Of a DNA stretch of 64,000 nt, positions 26,301 through 36,538 are shown in pieces. The translations under genes were made by a program, and so were the position numbers. Every line of letters starts with the position of its first letter. The stretch's first letter is position 1. The notes under the pieces were generated by a model. The model was given only the letters and a program-made list of their open reading frames with translations, searched no databases and was not told the origin of the DNA. The stretch comes from Lingula anatina (lineage: Eukaryota > Brachiopoda > Lingulata > Lingulida > Lingulidae), in the NCBI RefSeq assembly GCF_001039355.2, contig NW_019775924.1, forward strand, positions 501,659-565,658, in the 5' to 3' direction.

Positions 26301-29300
26301 GGAGATAAGGGATATTCCCCAAACTGTCACACGAGAAACGATGTGAGAGGGTTCTCTCACCTATCAGGACGCCATTAAATCAAACACCCGCGCCTCGGAG
26401 AAACACCGACCTCAACTTCATAGATAACAAGCCTTTCTCTCGTCGAGATCGGTGTAATTATTATACGAATATTTGACCCCACCGTTTCGTGCCAAGTTCA
26501 CCTTAGGGTCTTAATATTTAATGAACAAACTCCCACAAAATTTTTTCCTCCTCTTTACCGGGAAAAAGTGTGAATATTCTCATATACGTGCATAACTTAG
26601 ATCGGCTTGGCACGCCTCGACGCCCAACGCACCTAAACACGCTTTTTTGCAATTAAAAAAGGACGTAAAAAGTATCAAATGCCCAACTGTCGGCCGTCAG
26701 CTGTTCTAAGAAAAGAAAACTCTAAAATATGGTTAAAATTCAGTTGAATTTATAGATAATTTTTTCCTAGCGCGTAAATCAGAGGGAAATGTTTAGATTA
26801 TAATGTTGATACAGTTAAATTGGATGAGGAAAAATAAATACATTTTAAGTAAATTGCTTTTACTCGTTTTATATGTATACGTGTGTGTATGTGTGAGTTG
26901 TCAACAACTTATTTATGGCAATGTGAATATAGTATAACATACAGAGAACCAGGACAAAGTTATTGCTAAGTTAGCCTTTCCTGGATTTTTGCGCAAAATC
27001 AAATTATCTTTAAAATCATTGGTCGACATTGGACTCGGATGTGATGTTGAATAAACCACTTTAAAAAATTAAAATTAAAAAAATATTAAAATTAACTTGT
27101 ATTGCTCTTAATGTCAGGTCAGATGTAAAAAACGCCATGTCTTCACGTACATTTCGGAAGAAAATGTCGACGTCGGGGACTTTTATTTCTGGGGCTTTAT
27201 TCCATGTGTTTAAGGCCTCATATGGGAAACCTAAGTAGCTTTGATGGATATACGTACATATAGAGGTTTAAAATATGGCTTTGGGACAAGTTCAAACAAG
27301 TATAGTCCATTTTCAACAGACAAGAGTACCTGGTGAATATTTTTCACGGATCGCCAAAAACAGGGTTGCATTGGAAACCGTGGCACAATGGGCCAGGTGA
27401 AGGACCCCCGGGGCGCGTGGAGATAAGGCCCACCTTCTCCTCGTTTATTCCCACTGTGAGGTGACGGTTGCGTAATGGGGTTGACAGCGACAAGCCTGGC
27501 ACAATGTAATCGACGTTTACAAAGCATTCCGCACTATTCCGTTCTTTGACGTTTGTCTTCATGGATGACCTGTACCAGTTACCCAGACAAAAACCCCAGA
27601 ACACCACTGAATGCGTTTCCGTTTCAACTTTTAAGAAACCAAGAAGTCAGATTTATTTCGTACACAAATTCCCGTAATACTCAAGGCATAAGTTTCAGTA
27701 AATGAAAAATCTGAATTCTGAAACCGGACTTTTTCTTCTTCGATCTCCGTGAAATCACAGACAGCCATGGTCACCAGTTCTTTGGTACGCTATATTTATA
27801 TGAAAAGAAGCTGTTGCTCATTAGTCCAATTCAAACTGATACATTACGACCAATTTAGCAACGCGCGTGTTCTCAATACGTTCAACAAGATGTCACACAG
27901 GCCAGGCGAAAGTTTTATGGTCTGATAATGAGAGATGACCACATTAAAATGCACTGCAAAGTAGTCCCGGATCATTTATGTCGGAAGGTCTATAAATTAC
28001 AAAAACCCGGCAAGTGTCCGATGTCGCAAGATTGGTAGATTATGAATGAATAGATGGTGGGGAACCTTTGGACAGTTTTACAAAAGAAGTTTTGCCCAAA
28101 AATTGGGCTAAACTTTTATATTAAAGTTTCAGTCCATTTTGACCAACGATAAAGCAGTAGCTGCACTGTGTGGAAACTATTAATTACTTTGTAATATAAA
28201 ATGAAAATGTTAATTTCGAACCCAAAAGCTGCTTTATTTTAGCTTAGTGCTGCACTTGACTACCACTAGTTGAATAATTTTTTGGTCTAAAAAATGAGAC
28301 GAGCTTTAGGTCGAAAATTATTTTTTGAACCAGGAACGAATAGGCTTTGTAGATAGGTCAGGCCTGCTTATCTGGGAATAGCCGGAAATCAGTTTCTCCA
28401 TATATTTTGACTTAAAGACAAACAAAAACTATGCTTGCCATTTATATTGAACTACTTTCCCTTGTTGTCTCGTCGTCCATCCTCTATCCATCCGCCTCTA
28501 AGTGACAAATATTATTTTATATAAGTTCATCATTTCAGTAAGTACTTGACTACTGTCTGGTTTATTTCTCTTATTGTGCTCTTACCTGTGTCTGCGTTAG
28601 GCCTAAGGAAGCCGCCAATTCTGCTCTCTCTGGCAGAGCCAGATACTGCGTTCTTTGGAATCTGCGATTAAGTTGTTGCAGCTGGAGGCTGGAATATATC
28701 GTTCTAGGTTTTCTCATTTTCTTTCCTTTGCCATTCATACGGAGTTGTTCTTCCTGAGTTTTACCTTCAACTGAAAATGCCAATAATAATATGACGTATT
28801 ACAGAAAACAACAAAATTTTGTTAAAGGAATTTGAAACGTAAAATGACAAAATATCAATGAAATATATTTTAACAGCGAATTCAAGCGTTGTTTTATTGT
28901 AATTAAATAACTAACTTTACTTCTATTCATTAAGGGGTAACTATTGAATAATGCTCTGTAAGACAAAGGTTGCAATGCAATGAGTTTGCATTTTGTCTGA
29001 TATATGATTTAATTTTTCTCTCATTTTTAATCAAGTGAAATTCAAAGCACCTATTTCAAAAATCAGAAAAAGTGGATAGTTTTATTTAGAGTTTTAAAAA
29101 ATAGGTTGCGAATGTCTCAGTGACTCAAGCTTTTCACGTTGGTAAACCAAAACTTGCGGTCGAAATACATGCATATGTACGATCTGATACGAGGGGACCA
29201 AAGAAAGATATGCAGAACATATTTGTGTCCACTAGCGGTTGGACAGATGCATAAATCTGATAAACGACTGACCAGATACATTTTAACTTTTGTCTTAAAT

Positions 29301-32300
29301 TCCAAAGCCATTACATGTTTGAATACTTCAAATGATGCCATCGGTGGTTTAATATAACGAAAAAATAATGAAAAAAATTTTGTCGTGACGTCAATATATA
29401 CAAATATCCTGCCAGCGTTTTGCAATCAATTCTTTCTAGCATGTTGCTTTTGATATAACATCGACTGACATCTGCAGTTAAATGACATAACAACCCAATA
29501 GTATGCATGACTTAGGCTTACTACATATAACTATCGTAAAGCGGGTCTCGCCACACTGAACCTATTTTCAAGAGTGCGTTGTTTAATTTTTAATTTTAGA
29601 CAGAATACATTAATGTTTTTAGAATAATCGTAAAACGCTAAAAGGAAATTAACACTTGATCTGCGTGTATCGCGCAACAGTTTGAAATCCAACATGGCGC
29701 ATTATTTTTATCTATGCATGTTCCTTCTGCTGCAACATGTAGTATAAAATACACAAATTGATGTTTTTAACATACACAATGCAATTTTGATCAAAACAGA
29801 AATAGTAAATAAGACTTATGTTCATGTGTTTCCAAATTTTTCAAATGCAGAGGACTGTCTTCAATGGCTTACAGAACTGTTGATAAAATACATTATATTA
29901 TGCCTTACATCTTCAGAAAGTCATTTGACATTTATTTATTTTTGTGAACTTTGTTTTAAATCGCAAATACGAAATACGTTAGAAAAAGTGAAGTCGAAAT
30001 ATAATATGACAAGCTGACATCACAGGAACAATATTATGCAATAGGACAAAACAGAGCATAATATACAACAGCATGCTTGATAAAATAATCCTTTATAGGC
30101 CTATTTGCTGTAAATGTTTTCAGTGATTTCTTTCTAATAAGGCAGCCTGTCTTAAACGGGGAATTAATATAGAGTTGGTCGTTCACATAAGTTGTAGTGG
30201 AGTAACGTGCAAGGACAATTTTACCAATCTATATACACTTTAATAATCAGCTTAAAAACGGGGAGATAAATAGTTATGTAAATAATTAGACCAAGACATT
30301 AACTTTAAGAAATATTTAAGCAAAAAAAATTAAATTGAAAAAATTAAGAATTAAAAAGTCAAAGACCTCCAAGTGTTTTGTCACCTAGTGCAAGCTGCGG
30401 AGGAGTCGTCTGCTTTTGTTTTACGTGCACAAAGCAGACGACATGTAAATGGCGGTAGACGGACAGGTGGACGGAATACACAGCGCGGGGACGGCGCGCA
30501 CTTCACGCGGAGAATTTGCCTGGGGACACCTCAAGGCATCTGCCCCCAAAATCGTCCTGCAACTCTAAGCGCTCGGAAACCAAAAACATCATAGAAATAA
30601 AGTAGCAGAGCGGTTTTTGAATCCCAGCTTATCTGTTCCTGTTTCGCAAACAATTTTAAAAATTAAGATTTTTAAAGTGGAGCACAGTGTTACAACCAAA
30701 ATAGGTTAGAAATTATTTATTCATGACACCTGTTTCTGTGATGTCGTTGCATACGAAAATAAAAATTCACGCCATGTCTTATGCCGAGTAGGTTCTGTAC
30801 ATTAACGCCGTGTTGCATAATTGTGTTAACCTGTCGCTGCACTCGTATACTTAAATATAACATTTAAATAAAAGCTATCAAAGATCATGATGCACTTATC
30901 AAAGATAACAATTGTTCTCATGACCTAGAAATATGTAAGAAACAGCATTGCGTGAGACAGGCCAGATTCTGGTATAACGCTCCCTCCAGTCTGGCCAAAT
31001 GACAAGTAATGACAAGCTACTGTTTGATAATTAGTATAGAAGTGCTGTTAAGACTGTTAGCTTTTGAGAAGGGAGATCAGACTATATAATGTCCGGTCGT
31101 GTTGCGCGTTTCCTGGCAATATGGTTTTTCTTTGACAATGCGCCAAAGATCCGGGTGATATTCGAGGAAAATGGCAATCATTTCAATTTTTAAGTCGACT
31201 GATGGACTTATCTCTGTAATATATTTGTTGTGGGGTGGCGGTGCATACGTTCTTGAATGAGGCGCCGCTTGGTTCCAGACGTTTTTTACGTAAGATAATT
31301 TCAAGTGAATTAAAAGAAAAATAAATTATATTTTGGTTTTGCGTGATGAATCCGTGCAACGTCACTTGGAAACGTCGTTAAAACATTATAGTTTCATTCC
31401 AGATATCATTTCAAACAACGTTGACAAAAATGATTTGACACCGCCATCTCCATTCTTACAACTATGAATTTTTCATTTGATTGTCACGGTACTATAATGT
31501 TGCGTATATCAACTCTTTCTCTTTCAATACATTTTGTCAAAATCGATCCCCTGTGAACAAAGATTTTAAGACATTTGATGTGTGCTACCCTAAGCATGCT
31601 GCCGCGCAACGTGAAAAGTAATTAAATTCCCCTGGTCGGGCAGTGCTAGGCTGAACACGCATACGGGGGTCCATGCACGCTTTTCAAATTTGCAAGACTC
31701 GCTCTTTTGCTTTATAACCCATCATAATAAACGTCACCATGCGACCGAGCCTCGACGTAAATGTCTCAGCTCCCCTTTTTTTCTGTTCATATTATTCATT
31801 CTCGTCACAGCCCCGTGCGCCTGTTTATTTCACTAGTTGGAATGCTGTATTGTCTCGGATTTGGGGAATGTCAGTTACGTGTGAATGGTTTTATAACCAG
31901 GTATTGTTCCGTCGCCTCCACTGTTGGGGATGTACGCCGCGTTCCTACTTGTAGGTTTCTCCCATTTGCCTTGTTCCTTTACTTTAAGGAAATACTTCTA
32001 AAATGTTTATTTCATCATTGCAGATGTTTATTTAAATGAATAAGACCGTGCTAATAGAAAAAAAGCGAACTCAGACTACTCCAAAATGAGATACCATTAT
32101 CAGTTTTTTCAATGGTTAAACTATGAAACTAAGACTTAAAACTCTTAATTTTTTGTTTCTTTACAAAACAAAAGACATAGCCGTTATATTATGGCTCTTC
32201 CCGTATCATATCATATGATATACTCGAGGATGTAAAACTGAAACCGTGGGGTTTATTTGAATAAGTACACTACGGAAAGAAAACAAGACGAGAGTAGTCA

Positions 32301-34296
32301 CCCACGAGTACCTTATATATATAAACCTTCACCTAGACGAAAACAAACTGGTAAAAAATAAATGGATGTTGGTAAAAGAAGGGAGAACCACATCGTGTGA
32401 TTTCAACAGAGAAAAGCGTGAAGCCAAAGCGGCACATGTTATACGGGTTAGAATAATATATCTGCAAAGATGACACGCATCATTTGAGAGCGATGAATAA
32501 CGGAGTAGAGCTGGATCACAAGACCGTCAAATGAATGCTGTGACTTAAACATCATGAAGGGGTTACTTAAACATTCTTTAAAAAAAACGAATTTTCTTGA
32601 CGTGGTCAAATTCGAGAGATTGACTGTTGACATTTTGCATCCCCATTTTCAATTTAATGTACACACTATCTTGCCCGAGATATAAACAATACACGACATT
32701 AGTCTCATTAAAGAAAACTGGTAATCACGCCTTACGATCTGTTATACTAGAATTACTTGTTTAATCAACTGGCGACCAAATGCCATGTTAATATTGGGCA
32801 GAATTACAGCAAACCGTCTTATAAAGGAAATCTATATACACTATTTCACGTGTTGAGAGAATCAACACCACGCCGTTTGACCTTCGGCGATTAGTGCAAT
32901 GACGTATTCGATTGTTTTCTGTTATCAAACCCATAATGACATACATATCTCTGTTCAAGCTTCTCAGACAACGTGTAACCTCGCCTGAGACTTTCTGTCG
33001 CTTGCATTTTCAACGGACAAAGTGTCCTGCGGTTCGTCCATTGTCGATGGAAGGGAACATCTAGCTGTTAAACTCCTACAGTTCACACGCTAGGGCCCAG
33101 CCATAGGTTTTCCACACTGAAACCCCTACTGAGCACGTATGGTGGCAAGACGGGAGATAAAAAGATTGACGTAGTTGGACCATAAGCACAATTACTATTT
33201 GCTTTTTTACATATCTTAAAAAAGGCAACTTTTATCTTCTTTAATAAAACTTTTGTAAAATGCTGTGATGGAACAAAATAGTAAAAAAGTAGAAGAGTAA
33301 AGAAGGAAAAGCAGTCCGCAGCTCGAAAATACAAATTAAAGATAATCATGGCAAGTTAGTTAATTCCAGATATTATCCCGTGTTCTTAAAAGAAAGCCCC
33401 GAAATAAAGTTCAACATATCGCTGAATCTTATGGAGATTTGAGATTTTTACTAATTAAATACATTATTATGTATCTAATAATTATTCAAAACAAAGTATC
33501 GGGTTTACTATTTTTCAATTATTGACTATAATAATAAAGATAATTTGCATTAGAAGAAAATCCGTGTTCAAATATACTCTACCAATACGAACAATCATGC
33601 AGAATGAATAATAAATCTCCAAACAGACTTATTACATTAAAAAACAATGGCATCATCCTGCATAATAGAGAAGTAAAAATATAAACATTTTTCCATACCA
33701 ATCCAAAGCTTTACATTAAAATTGGTTTTAAAATGGGTCATTATCCTGGTAAAATTGCAATAATTAACCGTTTAAACAGAGTGTGTAATCGGCGCCATTA
33801 CACCGGGGCCCTATTACAACCACCGGTCGCCGGATGATCATCGAATAAATGAGAAAAATGAAAAATTGCCGATCATTTCAATGCCTATTGGCGCGGATCA
33901 CAACAAAACGAGCACGAGTCACAAATCACCGGTACATGGCGTGCGAAATCAACAGGCACAAAAATGGATGAATGTACGATCGAGCTTACCTTCCCTAACT
34001 GGTGGAGGCGTCTGGTAAGGGTTCATGGCAAAGGGATGAGAGGCCGCGTTGTAAGGATTATGCCCCAGAGAATTCATTGAGTTCATAGAAAAGGGGTAAC
34101 CCAACGACCGAGCGTGTTGCTGTTGGTGGGAGTACAACGATTCCTGGTTTGGCGACATCGGGTAGTGGCCAGATCGAATTGGGTACGGTGTATGACCCAT
34201 CATCCCGGCCGCTGGGTTCTGTAGCTCCATAAAAGCCGATGGCTTGGTATCAATTCCCTGATCTAGTCCCTCCATGGAGCTGGCTACGTTCAACAT
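16904..34296 (-). CDS. Dlx: Distal-less/Dlx homeodomain transcription factor, complete three-exon gene
   Basis: Complete coding sequence, complement of the join 16904-17341, 28586-28770 and 33990-34296 (930 nt, 309 residues). It encodes a nuclear sequence-specific transcription factor. Family knowledge: Dll/Dlx proteins bind TAATT-type sites and act in appendage, ectoderm and neural patterning. Exon 1 supplies a Ser/Met/His/Pro-rich N-terminus containing the Dlx motif SAFMEL. The homeodomain is residues 121-180 with recognition-helix Trp168, Phe169, Gln170 (Q50) and Asn171 (N51). The C-terminal tail (181-309) is rich in Pro, Gln, Ser, Gly and Thr and ends with an AAWYQ motif like the SWY motif of vertebrate DLX proteins. 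All four splice borders are GT-AG. Intron 1 is phase 1. Intron 2 is phase 0 and falls between homeodomain positions 44 and 45, as in other Dlx genes. No frameshift or internal stop is present. Arg at position 52 (QNRRSK) is the invertebrate form. The identification is firm; one-to-one orthology within a species is not testable here. Confidence 0.97.
17342..28585 (-). other. Dlx: Dlx intron 2 (11.2 kb, splits the homeobox)
   Basis: Phase-0 intron bounded by GTAAGA (28585) and TGCAG (17342). I find no further coding exon on either strand. It is AT-rich with scattered GC-richer patches that look like candidate regulatory blocks: 18361-18500, 20190-20360, 26270-26640 (with a 7-bp perfect palindrome) and 27300-27600 (two CATTGTGCCA-type copies, a possible Sox site context). 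One RTCGTCTGC motif is at 17551-17559. Simple repeats include C7/A13-type tracts at 21242-21273, an A20 tract at 21493-21512 and a degenerate (ACT)n at 23861-23900. ORFs of 60-100 codons here are not conserved-looking and overlap on both strands. Confidence 0.85.
28586..28770 (-). CDS. Dlx: Dlx coding exon 2 (first 44 residues of the homeodomain)
   Basis: 185 nt completing codon 103 and running to Gln164. A polypyrimidine tract and TTTTCAG acceptor precede it, and a CAG/GTAAGA donor follows. It encodes an acidic/basic linker ([18 protein letters not shown]), then the homeodomain N-terminal arm RKPRTIYSS and helices 1 and 2 ([20 protein letters not shown] and ASLGLTQTQ). The block [21 protein letters not shown] is diagnostic of the Distal-less family and matches vertebrate DLX almost residue for residue. 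The exon boundary interrupts the homeobox before helix 3's VKIWFQN. Confidence 0.97.
28771..33989 (-). other. Dlx: Dlx intron 1 (5.2 kb)
   Basis: Phase-1 intron bounded by GTAAGC (33989) and TTTTCAG (28771). No additional exon was detected. A GC-richer patch directly behind exon 1 (33780-33950) contains an imperfect palindrome around GGCGCC, repeated CACCGG-type motifs and homeodomain-type TAAT sites. A second patch at 30390-30600 contains a perfect 12-bp inverted repeat built from two RTCGTCTGC copies. Long first introns with enhancers are common in developmental transcription factor genes; function here is inferred only. Confidence 0.85.
33990..34296 (-). CDS. Dlx: Dlx coding exon 1 (N-terminal transactivation-type region)
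   Basis: 307 nt encoding residues 1-102 plus the first base of codon 103. The start ATG at 34296-34294 is the first ATG after an in-frame upstream stop. The roughly 200 nt upstream on this strand show no other ATG, and a G sits at -3. A second Met at residue 8 could also initiate. The peptide carries SAFMEL, a [13 protein letters not shown] stretch, SLGYPF and [10 protein letters not shown], recognisable equivalents of the vertebrate DLX1/6 N-terminus (FMEF, SHGHYSMH, LGYPY). The exon ends at a GAAG/GTAAGC donor. The codon completed across the junction is Val103. Confidence 0.95.
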
Positions 34297-34539
34297 GACC
34301 GCCTTCTGCCGTGGGTCTCTCGTTCTACGTGATTGTTTCGAGCGACAATTGCTAACCCGTACTCTCGATGTCTCACTAAGACCCTAACTGCCCCTCTGTT
34401 AAAGTAGTCAGCGTGATGTCCACTCTCCGTCGTTGTCGTGAAGATGAGCACGCCAAAATGTGTTGTGGTAGCCTACGTGAAGTGAAGTGTAGTTAAAGTC
34501 AACATCTTCTCTCTTCACACAAACCTGCCAAGGTGGGCT

Positions 34540-34660
34540 TGACGCAGATGACACATATGGCAACAAGTCACGCCCCCTCATCGCCGTCCGCCGCTCTGAT
34601 TGGTCGAGCGGAAATTACAACGAACAATGGCACTGCCTGCGGTCACATAGTATAGAGAAG
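34540..34660 (-). promoter_or_regulatory. Dlx: Probable Dlx core/proximal promoter
   Basis: GC-rich, CpG-containing block about 250-360 bp upstream of the start codon. Read on the minus strand, it shows a CCAAT box (34603-34599), then a GAGGGGGCGTG Sp/KLF-type box (34579-34569) overlapping a TGACTTG half-site, then a CATATG E-box (34559-34554). No convincing TATA box is present. The order and spacing are consistent with a TATA-less promoter whose start lies near 34.4-34.55 kb. The exact transcription start cannot be read from the sequence. Confidence 0.5.
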
Positions 34661-34729
34661 ATCTACCTGCCATTTCTGAAAGCTGCCATCCCTCGTTTAT
34701 TCATATTCACTGACGTGTGTTTGAGTACC

Positions 34730-34800
34730 TGGGCCATTGTTGAGATCGGCAGGGGGGCTGTGAGGGTCCGAGCACATCTAATCAATCAGTGTCCGGTGAG
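34730..34800 (-). promoter_or_regulatory. Upstream Pbx/Hox-like and Sox-like sites
   Basis: The plus strand reads ATCAATCA at 34781-34788 (TGATTGAT on the gene strand, the Pbx/Exd-Hox composite consensus). CCATTGTT, a Sox-type site, lies about 50 bp closer to the gene. The stretch is GC-richer than its surroundings and sits about 450 bp upstream of the Dlx start codon. The motifs are seen; regulatory function is inference. Confidence 0.3.
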
Positions 34801-35869
34801 ATAACAACCCGACCCAGGAATTCTTGGGTCTTTTCATTTTGTTTGTTTATTGCGACTTCATTATGGTCGAGGGCATAGTGTGGACTGGCAGTGGTGCAGG
34901 GATCACATATGTTCGCGCGTTATCAGAGTAAAAACTGTGAAAAATTAAAGAGCTTCTTTCTGTCATAACCAAGAGAATATTTTAACAGCCGATAGGCAGA
35001 AGTTTGTGTTGAATTGACTTTTCAATTTATTTTGAAAAAAAGAAAGAAAAAACACCATGTAAAAAGTCTTCATAAATTACTTGAAAACGAAATCTAAACC
35101 TCTTCACAGTCTGTTGTCAGTTAAGATGCAATGCCATTCTTTGGTTTACAATCAATTGTATACAATGATGGATACCTAGCAATGATTATAAATTCTCACT
35201 TTCAAGCAAAGCAAATATCTCGACTGGTCTAAAACATTATCTTTTTTTATTTTGTCGTCTTGAAGTATTCCCATGCTCTGCCCATGTTATCTTCACAATA
35301 ATCTATTGAAGAAAAGTTAAAATTGCATGTCCCGAGTAATCAGTCATCCTGCAGTAAACATCCATGACTTTATCTGCTCCTTCCTGTATGTCGCAGCCCT
35401 TTTTAGTTTTGCAATCTTACACTCTGAAACTGGGGAACATAGTTAATCAACATTTTAAATGCTTAGTAAATGCAATGGAATCAACTCTCATTATTATTTT
35501 GTGATTATTAAGGCAAGCAAGGCGTTTGTTTTAGAATCCCCTGCTCGTTTCTTTAAGAAGTGTATTAGACAAGATGCTAAGCTGTGGGCATATCTTTTAT
35601 TAGATCGAGATCTGGAAAAAAACATAAAAATATAGTTTAAGCCAACAGAGATCCACTGTATACGATTGCTTCTGCGTGGATATACCCTTTTTTCGAAATA
35701 TTCCACGGACAAAACAATCCGAGGTATTGTAAACAATGCGTTTTTGACACGTTTGTGACACCTATGTGGCAGTTTAAAAAAAACATTGAACTTTGAGGAC
35801 AATAAGTGACCGCGGTTGACATAAAGCTAAACAAGCATGTTGTACCTGTCAAGCCCTTAACGTTGTAAA

Positions 35870-36400
35870 GCAGCAGATCTGGCTGACAAAGTCACGGTTA
35901 ATTAACTAATTACGGCTTATTTATTTACCTGGGTGACATTGCCTAACCTGGACGTCAGAATGCATCTGTGCGAGATGTTACAGCGAGATAACGGGCACCT
36001 CCCCTTCTTTCAATCAGGCCCTGGCTCTTTCACACCCCGACAATAGCATTACGTAGGATTGAAAAAGGCAGACGATCGCTAAAGAATGGAGCAGACGACC
36101 CACGCAGTCACTGGGCGCCAGGGGTGGATCTCTCCTCGTATGCTTCATCAGAGATCCGCAGTAATGAATGAAAGCTGGCTTGAATAGTGGGCTTAACACT
36201 GAGGTGAAAAATCGGCTGGGCAGGCTCAGCGTCCCTTTCAATAGCACTGACTAACGTGAAACCCGGTAGACGAACTTCAAACGCTTTGTTTTCGAAAGTC
36301 AGGGGTGTCAGCGGTTGCCAGACCTTTTTCAGAGTTGCAGGAGTTAAATTGAAAGGTGCCGACACTTTTCGAGGACAGTATGGTCTCGCTTATATAAAGG
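35870..36400. promoter_or_regulatory. Candidate upstream Dlx regulatory block
   Basis: GC-richer block 1.5-2.1 kb upstream of the Dlx start. It begins with TTAATTAACTAATTACGG (clustered homeodomain cores, 35898-35915). It includes the pair GCAGACGAT (36068-36076) and GCAGACGAC (36091-36099), then GGCGCC (36114-36119). Overlapping ORFs on both strands (up to 85 codons) have no family resemblance, which fits non-coding but compositionally distinct DNA. Confidence 0.35.
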
Positions 36401-36510
36401 GACAGCCGGATTTGGTCGTTCTTATTGTGTTGAGTAACACAGAATATAGCTTAGGTTGGATTTTTAATAAAATACCCTAGGTGGATTTGAAATAACTTCT
36501 GACACTTTAA

Positions 36511-36538
36511 CTACTACTACTACTACTACTACTACTAC
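36511..36538. repeat. (CTA)n microsatellite
   Basis: Nine CTA units. Confidence 0.9.

Noticed and set aside
27231-27607. Overlapping minus ORFs in Dlx intron 2 ([12 protein letters not shown] region)
   Set aside because: No family resemblance and no flanking splice sites that would fit the Dlx frame.
36014-36365. Overlapping minus ORFs upstream of Dlx
   Set aside because: Several frames are open at once and no motif was seen. Better explained as a GC-richer regulatory patch.
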